The notes under the pieces were generated by a model. That model was not told the DNA's origin and searched no databases. It saw only the letters and a list, made by a program, of their open reading frames with translations. Below are positions 11,521-19,690 of a stretch of 37,884 nt of DNA, in pieces. Position numbers and translations under genes: made by a program. The first letter of the stretch is position 1. Each line of letters starts with the position of its first letter. The stretch is from Pseudoflavonifractor phocaeensis (GTDB lineage Bacteria; Bacillota; Clostridia; Oscillospirales; Oscillospiraceae). The stretch lies in assembly GCF_016901735.1 (NCBI RefSeq), contig NZ_JACLZC010000024.1:1-37884 (forward strand), given 5' to 3'.

Positions 11521-11679
11521 TCAGACCTTGGAGAAAATGTCCTTGCCCAGGCCGCACAGGGGGCAGGTCCAATCGTCGGGCAGGGCCTCAAAGGGGGTGC
11601 CGGGGGCGATGCCGTGATCGGGGTCGCCCACAGCGGGGTCGTAGACATAGCCGCAGGCGTCGCAAACGAACTGATCCAT
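11521..11679 (-). CDS. Rubredoxin
   Basis: A 52-residue protein with both iron-binding Cys pairs: [10 protein letters not shown] near residues 6-15 and CPLCG near 39-43. The conserved aromatic, Pro and Gly positions between them are those of rubredoxin. A single Fe bound by four Cys carries one electron. The ATG at 11679 follows CAGGAGG. It lies 33 bp after the flavodiiron gene and is the expected electron donor to that enzyme. Confidence 0.97.
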   Translation of the reverse strand: MDQFVCDACGYVYDPAVGDPDHGIAPGTPFEALPDDWTCPLCGLGKDIFSKV

Positions 11680-11712
11680 GAAAAAATCCTCCTGAAAATA
11701 AGGGTTACGAAA

Positions 11713-12897
11713 TTACTTGCACAGGGCCGCCACACTGCGGGCGTAGTCGGCCATGGCCTTCTTGTCGTCCTCGGTGGGGGTGAAGGTCACGCGGAAGGGG
11801 GCCTCGGGGACGGCGTACTTGAGCTGAGACAGGCGGGTGTGGAGCATCCCGGTGGCCTCGCCGCTCCAGCCGAAGGAGCCGAATGCGCCGGCGGCCTTGC
11901 CCTTGACGTTGATGGCGTCGATGGAGGTCACCACGTCCCAGATGCCCTTGGGGGCGTCCCGGTTGATGGTGGGAGCGCCCACCAGCAGCACGTCGGCCTC
12001 GTTGGCGGCGGCCGCGCAGGCGGGCAGCCCGGCGGCGACCAGATCCAGGCAGGTGACGTTGAGCCCGTCGGCCTTCAGGGCCTCGGCGGCGGCTTCCGCC
12101 AGGGCCTTGGTGCAGCCGTAGGCGGAGGCGTAGATCACCGCCGCGTCCTTGACGGCCTTGGGGGCCACGGTGCTCAGGCGGCGATACTCCTCCTTGGCCC
12201 ACTGGAGGCGCTCCACCAGCACGGGGCCGTGGCTGGGGCAGACCATATCGGCCTCGGCGGGCAGCAGGTTGAGGCCCTTGAGCACGAAGGGCTTGAAGGG
12301 GGAGAAGATGCCGCCGTAGTAGTTATAGAACTCGCCCTCATAGGCGGCATTGTCGTGGATGTTCTTGTCCAGCATGGTGGGCTCGCAGAAGTGGCAGCCC
12401 AGGAAGTCGCAGGTGAAGGCGATCTTGTCCGCCGGGTCCCAGGTGAACATGGAGTCGGCCCAGTGGAGCATGGGGGCGGGGATGAACTCCAGCACCTTGC
12501 CGCCCAGATCCAGGGTGTCGCCGGCCTTGACGATCTGGATGGGGAGCGCACGGTTGGCCACGTCCTCCATGTGCTTCTTGCCGGCGGCGGTGGCGAAGAT
12601 CTTCAGATTGGGGCAGCGCTCCATCAGCATCGCCACACTGCCGGAGTGGTCGGGCTCGTTGTGGTTCATGATGAGGTAGTCGATCTGCTCCAGGGGAAGG
12701 ACAGAGGTAATGTTGTCCACATATTCTTCGAAATATTCGGCGTGGACGGTCTCAATCAGGACATTTTTCTCACCGGTCACCAGATAGGCATTGTAGGAAG
12801 TGCCGTACTTGGCCTCCATGACAATATCGAACACACGCAGGGCAGGATTCAGGACGCCCACAGACCAGACGCCCTCGCGAAGCTGAATGGCGCTCAT
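11713..12897 (-). CDS. Flavodiiron protein (A-type flavoprotein, O2/NO reductase)
   Basis: This 394-residue enzyme reduces O2 to water, or NO to N2O, in anaerobes. The N-terminal metallo-beta-lactamase-like domain carries all diiron ligands: His79, Glu81, Asp83 and His84 (HNEPDHSG), then His145, Asp164 and His223. The C-terminal flavodoxin domain starts near residue 252 (AAVIYASAYGCTKALAEAA) and binds FMN. There is no fused rubredoxin domain; the partner is the separate gene just downstream. A strong promoter with consensus hexamers suggests high expression. The family is clear; whether O2 or NO is the main substrate cannot be told from sequence. Confidence 0.96.
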   Translation of the reverse strand: MSAIQLREGVWSVGVLNPALRVFDIVMEAKYGTSYNAYLVTGEKNVLIETVHAEYFEEYVDNITSVLPLEQIDYLIMNHNEPDHSGSVAMLMERCPNLKIFATAAGKKHMEDVANRALPIQIVKAGDTLDLGGKVLEFIPAPMLHWADSMFTWDPADKIAFTCDFLGCHFCEPTMLDKNIHDNAAYEGEFYNYYGGIFSPFKPFVLKGLNLLPAEADMVCPSHGPVLVERLQWAKEEYRRLSTVAPKAVKDAAVIYASAYGCTKALAEAAAEALKADGLNVTCLDLVAAGLPACAAAANEADVLLVGAPTINRDAPKGIWDVVTSIDAINVKGKAAGAFGSFGWSGEATGMLHTRLSQLKYAVPEAPFRVTFTPTEDDKKAMADYARSVAALCK

Positions 12898-12937
12898 TAT
12901 TATTCATACCTTCTTTCTAGGTGTTTTGACAGGAATA

Positions 12938-12966
12938 AGTATAGAACGAATGAGGCCAACTGTCAA
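12938..12966 (-). promoter_or_regulatory. Strong promoter of the flavodiiron operon
   Basis: On the minus strand TTGACA (12966-12961), a 17-bp spacer and TATACT (12943-12938) lie about 40 bp before the ATG at 12897. Both hexamers are consensus or near-consensus. Confidence 0.75.
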
Positions 12967-13049
12967 GCGTTGGATTGGGACAATATCCTACTATTTTAAT
13001 AGATAATAAAGAGGGGGATTTGTCGGCTTTTACCAGAGCGGGAAGGCCC

Positions 13050-13078
13050 TTGACTTTGGGGTGGGGCAGGCATAGAAT
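13050..13078 (+). promoter_or_regulatory. Promoter of the cysteine desulfurase gene
   Basis: TTGACT (13050-13055), a 17-bp spacer and TAGAAT (13073-13078) lie 62 bp before the ATG. The leader holds a small hairpin (CGGCCG at 13091-13096 and 13102-13107) before the ribosome site. Confidence 0.6.
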
Positions 13079-13139
13079 AAAAAAAGTTTTCGGCCGCTTT
13101 CCGGCCGTTCCCGCAATTTCCCGAAGGAGGTTTTCACCC

Positions 13140-14267
13140 ATGCCCATCTATCTGGACAACGCCGCCACCACCCAGGTCTGTCCCGCGGCGGCGAAGGCGG
13201 CGCTGGCCGTCATGACCGAGGACTTTGGCAATCCGTCGGCCCGCTATCCCCTGGGACAGGACGCCGCCCGGCGGTTGGAGGCGGACCGGGCGGCGGTGGC
13301 CGAAGCGCTGGGGTGCCGGCCGTCGGAATTGTATTTCACCTCCTGCGGCACCGAGGGGGACAACTGGGCCATCCGGGCCGCCGTCCGCCACGGCCGCAGA
13401 AGGGGAAAGCACATCATCACCACCGCCGTGGAGCACGCCGCCGTGCTGGAGCCCCTCAAGGACCTGGAGCAGCAGGGCTATACCGTGACCCGGCTCAAAT
13501 GCGGCCGCGACGGGCGGGTCTCGCCGGAGGACCTGCGGGCCGCTCTGCGGGAGGACACGGTGCTGGTGTCCATGATGCTGGTCAACAACGAGACGGGGGT
13601 CATCCAGCCGGTGGAGGCGTGCTGCCGCATGGTGAAGGAATACAGCCCCGACATTCTCTTTCACACCGACGCGGTCCAGGGCTTTTTGAAGGTGCCCTTC
13701 ACTCCGGCGGAGCTGGGGGTGGATCTGCTGACCGTCAGCGGCCACAAGGTCCGCGCCCCCAAGGGGATCGGCGGGCAGTATATCAGGGAGGGCCTGAAGC
13801 TGGAGCCGCTGCTCCGGGGAGGCGGACAGGAAAAGACGCTGCGGTCCGGCACCGAGCCCACCGCCCAGATTGCCGCCCTGGCCGCCGCCTGCCGGGCGTG
13901 GAAGGGGGAGGCGGACCGGGCGCGGATGAGGGCCGTCAAGGAGGCGACTCTGGAGCGGCTGACCGCCCAGGTCCCCGGTCTGGAGATCGTCAGCCGGGGG
14001 GACGCCCCCCATATCTGCGCCGTCTCGCTGCCCGGCTACCCCAGCGAAATGCTGGTCCGGGCCCTGGCCGACCAGGGCATCTGCGTCTCCTCCGGTTCGG
14101 CCTGCCACAAGGGCAAGCCCAGCCACGTCTTTGCGGCCATGGGACTGCCCAAGCGGACCCTGATGGGGGTGCTGCGCATCTCCTTCTCGCCGGAGAGCAC
14201 CGAGGCCGAGGGCGGCGCCCTGGCTCAGGCGCTGGCGGAGATCCGCGCCGCCCGCATGGGACTTTGA
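13140..14267 (+). CDS. Cysteine desulfurase (NifS/IscS family)
   Basis: This PLP enzyme takes sulfur from cysteine as a protein persulfide for Fe-S clusters or tRNA thiolation. The 375-residue protein has the N-terminal YLDNAATT motif, His99 over the cofactor (TTAVEHA), the PLP lysine Lys203 (SGHKVRAPKGIG) and the active Cys322 in SSGSACHKG. The start at 13140 follows GAAGGAGG; an in-frame ATG 55 codons upstream has no ribosome site and would cover the promoter. No scaffold gene (iscU or sufU) or thiI adjoins it, so the sulfur acceptor is not evident. It lies 73 bp before yqfC. Confidence 0.93.
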   Translation: MPIYLDNAATTQVCPAAAKAALAVMTEDFGNPSARYPLGQDAARRLEADRAAVAEALGCRPSELYFTSCGTEGDNWAIRAAVRHGRRRGKHIITTAVEHAAVLEPLKDLEQQGYTVTRLKCGRDGRVSPEDLRAALREDTVLVSMMLVNNETGVIQPVEACCRMVKEYSPDILFHTDAVQGFLKVPFTPAELGVDLLTVSGHKVRAPKGIGGQYIREGLKLEPLLRGGGQEKTLRSGTEPTAQIAALAAACRAWKGEADRARMRAVKEATLERLTAQVPGLEIVSRGDAPHICAVSLPGYPSEMLVRALADQGICVSSGSACHKGKPSHVFAAMGLPKRTLMGVLRISFSPESTEAEGGALAQALAEIRAARMGL

Positions 14268-14309
14268 AAAACCGCCTGACCGGGACAGGCAAGACACGCC
14301 CTCCGCCCG

Positions 14310-14317
14310 CATACAGT
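14310..14317 (+). promoter_or_regulatory. Possible sigma-E-type -10 element before yqfC
   Basis: CATACAGT matches the sporulation sigma-E -10 consensus (CATACANT) and lies 23 bp before the yqfC ATG. The expected -35 region (about 14289-14295) is a poor match, so this is tentative. Mother-cell expression of yqfC and yqfD is known in Bacillus. Confidence 0.35.
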
Positions 14318-14340
14318 ATGTGGGACAGGAGGGCTTTGTC

Positions 14341-14622
14341 ATGGAGAAACGCCGCAAACCCAATCAACTGCTGGCACGCACCGCCCGGGAGCTGGATCTG
14401 CCCGCCGATCTGGTGGCGGGGCTGCCCAAGGTGGAGCTGGTGGGCAATCACGAGCTGCGTATGTCCAATCACCGGGGCATCCTCTCCTACGGCAGCGAGG
14501 AGATCCATATTTCCGCCGGCGGCTTTCTGCTGCGGGTACGGGGAGAGGGTCTGGAGCTGCGCGCCATGACGGTGGGCGATCTGCTCATCACGGGCGTGAT
14601 CCGGGGCGTGGATGTGGACTGA
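14341..14622 (+). CDS. yqfC: Sporulation protein YqfC
   Basis: A 93-residue protein of the YabP/YqfC family, found in endospore formers and made in the mother cell. The middle part (VELVGNHELRMSNHRGILSY) and the end (MTVGDLLITGVI) are typical of the family. The ATG at 14341 is chosen because AGGAGG lies 8 bases upstream; an in-frame ATG at 14320 lacks a site. It is followed after 14 bp by yqfD, the usual partner. Its exact biochemical role is unknown. Confidence 0.88.
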   Translation: MEKRRKPNQLLARTARELDLPADLVAGLPKVELVGNHELRMSNHRGILSYGSEEIHISAGGFLLRVRGEGLELRAMTVGDLLITGVIRGVDVD

Positions 14623-14636
14623 GAGGGCGTTTTGTT

Positions 14637-15845
14637 ATGGGGAAAACCATCAATTTTTTTCGGGGCAGTGTGACGCTGGACATCACCGCGCCCTTTCCCG
14701 AGCGGGTGCTCAATCTCTGCGCCCAGCGGGGGATCCTCTTTTGGGGGGTGGCCTGGCTGGAGGGAGGCGTGCTCCGGCTGACGGTGCCCCGCCGTCAGGC
14801 GGCCGCCCTGCGCCGGCTGGCGGAGGACATCGGCGGCCGGGCGGAGGAGCAGGGAAGGCGGGGCTTGCCGGACTTTTTGCTGAAGTTCAAGCGGCGGTAC
14901 GCCCTGTGGGTGGGGCTGGCCCTGTCGGTGCTGGCGGTGACGGTGCTGTCCCAGTTCGTGCTGGTGGTGGAGGTGACGGGCAACGAGCGCATCACCACCG
15001 CCGAGCTGCGGACCGCCCTGGCCCGGTACGGCGTGGGGGTGGGGGCCTTCGGCCTGACGCTGGACACCGCCAAGGCGGAGCAGCAGATGCTGGTGGAGCT
15101 TAAGGAGCTGTCCTGGATCGGCATTAACCTCTACGGCATCCGGGCCAAGGTCCAGGTGCGGGAGCGGACCGCCCCGCCGGAGGTGGTGGACCGGACCGTC
15201 ACCGGCGACATCGTGGCCGAGGCGCCGGGGGTCATCACCGACCTCTCCGTGTACATGGGGGACCGGAAGTGTGCCGAGGGCCAGCCGGTGGCGGAGGGAG
15301 ACGTGCTCATCAGCGGCAGCGTGCTGCTGGAGGGGCCCTTGTACAGCGAGCAGGATGTGGGCTGGATGGAGGTGCGGGCCCAGGGGGTGATCGAGGCCGA
15401 CACCTGGCGGACGCTGAGCGCCGCCATTCCCCTGACCGCCCAGGTCAAGCGCTGCACCGGCGAGACGGAGTGGCGGCTCTTTGCCGAGGTGCTGGGCCGG
15501 CGGGTTGATTTTTTCGGAAACAGTGGAATTTATGCGGAACAGTATGATAAAATAAGCGAGACATGGACGGCGGCGCTGCCCGACGGGACCGCCCTGCCCC
15601 TGACGGTGGGACGGCAGATTTTGCGGGCCTATACCCTGGAAGAGGTCTCCGTGGATGTGGAACAGGCGGACGCCATGGTCCGGGACCAGCTGCTCCGGCG
15701 GCTGGAGGGACTTTTGGGGGAGGACGGCACGGTTTTGAGCACGGAATACACCTCCGTGGTGGGGGAGGACGTTCTGACCGTCACTCTGCGGGCCGCCTGC
15801 CACGAGGAGATCGGCCGTTTCGTGCCCTACGAGACCAACAAATGA
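14637..15845 (+). CDS. yqfD: Sporulation protein YqfD
   Basis: A 402-residue membrane protein of the YqfD family (related to stage IV sporulation proteins). One clear membrane segment lies near residues 90-113 (YALWVGLALSVLAVTVLSQF). A large extracytoplasmic region follows (VEVTGNERITTAELRTAL, then WIGINLYGIRAKVQV), as in the family. It starts 14 bp after yqfC and is followed by phoH, the order usual in Firmicutes. Local composition from about 15510 to 15560 is less GC-rich than the rest. Confidence 0.9.
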   Translation: MGKTINFFRGSVTLDITAPFPERVLNLCAQRGILFWGVAWLEGGVLRLTVPRRQAAALRRLAEDIGGRAEEQGRRGLPDFLLKFKRRYALWVGLALSVLAVTVLSQFVLVVEVTGNERITTAELRTALARYGVGVGAFGLTLDTAKAEQQMLVELKELSWIGINLYGIRAKVQVRERTAPPEVVDRTVTGDIVAEAPGVITDLSVYMGDRKCAEGQPVAEGDVLISGSVLLEGPLYSEQDVGWMEVRAQGVIEADTWRTLSAAIPLTAQVKRCTGETEWRLFAEVLGRRVDFFGNSGIYAEQYDKISETWTAALPDGTALPLTVGRQILRAYTLEEVSVDVEQADAMVRDQLLRRLEGLLGEDGTVLSTEYTSVVGEDVLTVTLRAACHEEIGRFVPYETNK

Positions 15846-15884
15846 ACCTGCCTTCCGGCGGGCGGAGGAGAGAAGTATTGACCC

Positions 15885-16859
<975 letters not shown>

Positions 16860-16875
16860 AAAGGGAGGAGCAGCG

Positions 16876-17373
16876 ATGGAGCATCAGATCATCCTGGAGA
16901 GCGACGTGGAGGACGTGGAGACCTTTGCCGAGGAATTGCGCCGGGTGATCCCCGCCGCCCTGGAGGCGGAAGGGGTGGGGCTGCCCTGCGAGGTGGACGT
17001 GCTGTTCACCGATGACGAGGGCATCCACCAGATCAATCTGGAGCAGCGGGGAGTGGACCGGGCCACCGATGTGCTCTCCTTCCCCATGTTTGAATTCACC
17101 CCCGGGCAGCCGCCCGCGGCGGAGGACGCCGAGCTGCTGGACCCGGGGAGCGGTCTTTTGCCTCTGGGGGATATGGTGCTGTCGGTGGACCATATCCGGG
17201 TCCAGGCGGAGGAGTACGGCCACAGCCGGCGGCGGGAGCTCTGCTATCTGGCGGTCCACTCGGTGCTCCATCTGCTGGGCTACGACCACCTGGACGAGGG
17301 TCCCATGAAGCGCCAGATGCGGGAGCGGGAAGAGGCCATCCTGAACGAACTGGGCATCACCCGGGAGATATAA
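16876..17373 (+). CDS. ybeY: Endoribonuclease YbeY (rRNA maturation)
   Basis: YbeY is a zinc-dependent endoribonuclease needed for 16S rRNA 3' end processing and late 30S quality control. The 165-residue protein has the zinc motif with His128, His132 and His138 (HSVLHLLGYDH) and the conserved TDVLSFP segment at 64-70. A ribosome site (AAGGGAGGAG) precedes the ATG. It sits between phoH and era as in most Firmicutes, but the usual neighbours dgkA and cdd are missing, and a DUF559 gene with repeats follows. Confidence 0.96.
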   Translation: MEHQIILESDVEDVETFAEELRRVIPAALEAEGVGLPCEVDVLFTDDEGIHQINLEQRGVDRATDVLSFPMFEFTPGQPPAAEDAELLDPGSGLLPLGDMVLSVDHIRVQAEEYGHSRRRELCYLAVHSVLHLLGYDHLDEGPMKRQMREREEAILNELGITREI

Positions 17374-17390
17374 AAAAGAGGTGGCACACT

Positions 17391-17753
17391 GTGTCATTGC
17401 CCTATGATGGAGGTCTGATTGCGCGGGCACGGAAACTGCGCAAAGAGCAGACGCAGTGGGAAAGAAAACTGTGGTATGATTTTTTGCGAAATTTACCCGT
17501 TCGGTTTCAGCGTCAGAAGGCAATAGGGACATATATTGTGGACTTTTATTGCCACAAGGCGGCGCTGGTAATAGAGCTGGACGGCGGACAGCACAGCGAG
17601 CCGGAGCAGCAGGACTATGACCGGCGGCGCACCGATTATCTGGAAAGCCTGGGGCTGGAGGTCCTTCGTTTTTCCAACCTGGATATATCGCAAAATTTTG
17701 ATGGGGTATGTCAGGTCATTGTATGCTGCCTCAAAAAAAGGCTCCCTCCTTGA
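17391..17753 (+). CDS. DUF559-domain small endonuclease-like protein
   Basis: A 120-residue protein of the DUF559 family, which has a restriction-endonuclease-like fold related to very-short-patch repair nucleases. Candidate catalytic residues are Glu24 (TQWERKLW), Asp51 (IVDFY), Glu62, Asp64 and His68 (IELDGGQH). The start is a GTG at 17391, with GAGGTG 8 bases upstream. Its codons are clearly richer in A and T than the genes around it, which suggests transfer. The last codons (encoding RLPP) and the stop lie inside the first unit of a palindromic repeat array. The biological role of DUF559 proteins is not established. Confidence 0.85.
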   Translation: MSLPYDGGLIARARKLRKEQTQWERKLWYDFLRNLPVRFQRQKAIGTYIVDFYCHKAALVIELDGGQHSEPEQQDYDRRRTDYLESLGLEVLRFSNLDISQNFDGVCQVIVCCLKKRLPP

Positions 17754-17936
17754 GGGAGCTGTCAGCGCAGCTGACTGAGGGAGGAGGCTCCCTCCTTGAG
17801 GGAGCTGTCAGCGCAGCTGACTGAGGGAGGAGGCTCCCTCCTTGAGGGAGCTGTCAGCGCAGCTGACTGAGGGAGTATTCCTTAATACCAGGTACTCCCT
17901 CCGCCCCTTCGGGGCACCTCCCTCAGAGAGGGAGGC
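17740..17936 (+). repeat. Array of 46-bp palindromic repeats plus palindromic tail
   Basis: Three tandem units start at 17740, 17786 and 17832; the third is complete for 44 bases. Each unit has two hairpins: GCTCCCTC-CTT-GAGGGAGC and GTCAGC-GCA-GCTGAC. A tail follows (17870-17936) with GAGGGAGTA / TACTCCCTC arms, a UUCG-type hairpin (GCCCCTTCGGGGC) and a last arm pair CCTCCCTC-AGA-GAGGGAGG. The block starts with GGCTCCCTC and ends with GAGGGAGGC, an imperfect terminal inverted repeat. It looks like a REP/MITE-type element inside the ybeY-era transcript. Confidence 0.85.
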
Positions 17937-17967
17937 AAAAATTGCTCAAGAAAGTTGAGGACAACCT

Positions 17968-18864
17968 ATGGAAATCAAAAGATCCGGCATGATCGCCATT
18001 GTGGGCCGGCCCAATGTGGGCAAGTCCACCCTGACCAACGCGCTGGTGGGGGAGAAAATCGCCATCGTGACCAACAAGCCCCAGACCACCCGCAACCGCA
18101 TCTGCGCCGTGGTCAACCGGAAGGACTGCCAGTTCGTCTTTATGGACACCCCCGGCCTCCACAAGGCCCGCACCAAGCTGGGGGATTATATGGTCAACGT
18201 GGTGAAGGAGAGCGTGGCCGACGTGGACGCGGTGTTGCTGCTGGTGGAGCCCATCCCCCACATCGGCGGCCCGGAGGCGGAGCTCATTGCCCGCATCAAG
18301 AGTCTGAACGTCCCGGCGGTGCTGGTCATCAACAAGATCGACACGGTGGAAAAAGAGGCTCTGCTGGCCGTCATGGACACCTACGCCCAGGCCCACACCT
18401 TCAACGCCATCCTGCCCATCTCGGCCAAAAACAGCGAGGGGGTGGAGGAGCTGCTGGAGCTGCTGGCCAACTTCATGCCCGAAGGCCCCCAGCTCTTCCC
18501 GGAGGACATGGTCACCGACCAGCCGGAGCGGCAGGTGTGCGCCGAGATTTTACGGGAAAAGCTCCTCCTCTGTCTGGACAAGGAGATCCCCCACGGCACC
18601 GCCGTGGAACTGGTCCGCTTTGCAGAGCGGGAGCGGGACGAGGTCATCGAGGTGGACGCCACCATTTACTGCGAAAAGGTCAGCCACAAGGGGATCATCA
18701 TCGGCAAGGGCGGGGCCATGCTGAAAAAAATTTCCACCCTGGCCCGCAAGGACATGGAGCGCTTCATGGGCGCCAAGGTCTATTTGCAGACCTGGGTGAA
18801 GGTGAAGGAAAACTGGCGGGATAACGTGAATCTCATCCAGAATTTCGGCTACAAAGACCAGTAA
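17968..18864 (+). CDS. era: GTPase Era
   Basis: Era is an essential GTPase that binds the 3' end of 16S rRNA during 30S assembly. The 298-residue protein has the G1 loop GRPNVGKST at residues 13-21, the G3 DTPGLH, the G4 NKID and a C-terminal KH domain with GKGGAMLKKI. It starts 31 bp after the repeat array, with GAGGAC as ribosome site. Era and YbeY act in the same pathway, so the repeat array between them may alter their relative expression. recO follows after 15 bp. Confidence 0.97.
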   Translation: MEIKRSGMIAIVGRPNVGKSTLTNALVGEKIAIVTNKPQTTRNRICAVVNRKDCQFVFMDTPGLHKARTKLGDYMVNVVKESVADVDAVLLLVEPIPHIGGPEAELIARIKSLNVPAVLVINKIDTVEKEALLAVMDTYAQAHTFNAILPISAKNSEGVEELLELLANFMPEGPQLFPEDMVTDQPERQVCAEILREKLLLCLDKEIPHGTAVELVRFAERERDEVIEVDATIYCEKVSHKGIIIGKGGAMLKKISTLARKDMERFMGAKVYLQTWVKVKENWRDNVNLIQNFGYKDQ

Positions 18865-18879
18865 AAGGAGGAAGGCGCG

Positions 18880-19632
18880 GTGCTCAGCATCACCCGGGGC
18901 CTGGTGCTGCGGGAAGTGGGCTACAAGGAGAGCGACAAGATCCTCACAGTGCTCACGGCGGACGGCGGCAGGCAGACCGTCCGGGCCAGAGGCTGCCGCC
19001 GGAAGGGAAGCCCCCTGGCGGCGGGGGCCCAGCTGCTGGTCTACTCCGAGCTGACCCTCTTTTCCTACAAGGACCGCTACACCCTCAACGCCGCCGAGCC
19101 GCTGGAGCTCTTTTGGGGGGTGCGGCAGGACGTGGAGAAGCTGGCCCTGGGCTCCTACTTTGCCGAGGTGATGGAGACGGTCTGCGAGGAAAACGTCCCC
19201 GCCCAGCCGCTGCTCTCCCATATCCTGAACGGACTTTACGCCCTGGACAAGCTGCCCCGTCCGCTGTCCCTCATCAAGGGGGCCTTTGAGCTCAAGCTGA
19301 TGAGCCTCATCGGCTACGAACCCCTGCTGGAGGGGTGCCTCCGCTGCGGGGCGGCGGAGCCGCAGGACGCCCGCTTTCTGCTGCTGGAGGGTCAGCTGCG
19401 CTGCGGCCGGTGCCGGACCGGCGGAGAGGGGCGGAGCATTCCGGTGTCTCCGGCGGTGCTGGCGGCCATGCGCCATGTGGTGTGGGGAGACCCGAAGCGC
19501 CTTTACTCCTTCGCCCTGGGGGAACGGGAATTGGGACAGTTTGCCCGGGTGTGCGAGGCCTTTCTGCTCACCCAGCTGGAGCGGAATTTTCACACCCTGT
19601 CCTTTTATCATCAGCTCACCGGGCAGCCCTAG
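18880..19632 (+). CDS. recO: DNA repair protein RecO
   Basis: RecO helps load RecA on single-stranded DNA with RecR. The 250-residue protein has an N-terminal OB-fold (LVLREVGYKESDKILTVLT), a helical middle and a C4 zinc site with C153, C156, C175 and C178 (GCLRCG, then RCGRC). The start is a GTG at 18880 with AAAGGAGG upstream. It ends the yqfC-recO cluster and shares a bidirectional terminator with the convergent recombinase gene. Confidence 0.95.
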   Translation: MLSITRGLVLREVGYKESDKILTVLTADGGRQTVRARGCRRKGSPLAAGAQLLVYSELTLFSYKDRYTLNAAEPLELFWGVRQDVEKLALGSYFAEVMETVCEENVPAQPLLSHILNGLYALDKLPRPLSLIKGAFELKLMSLIGYEPLLEGCLRCGAAEPQDARFLLLEGQLRCGRCRTGGEGRSIPVSPAVLAAMRHVVWGDPKRLYSFALGERELGQFARVCEAFLLTQLERNFHTLSFYHQLTGQP

Positions 19633-19639
19633 AAGAACA

Positions 19640-19690
19640 TACAAAAAAGAGGTTAGGAACCCGTGTTTGGGCGCCTAACCTCTTTCGTTT
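19640..19690. terminator. Bidirectional terminator between recO and the recombinase gene
   Basis: A 12-bp stem (AAAGAGGTTAGG at 19646-19657, CCTAACCTCTTT at 19674-19685) has a T-run of six on the minus strand and TTTCGTTT on the plus strand. One arm overlaps the last codons and stop of the recombinase gene. Confidence 0.8.

Noticed and set aside
17740..17936. CRISPR array
   Set aside because: Units are directly joined with no unique spacers, and each is made of strong hairpins; no cas genes are near. It is a palindromic tandem repeat.
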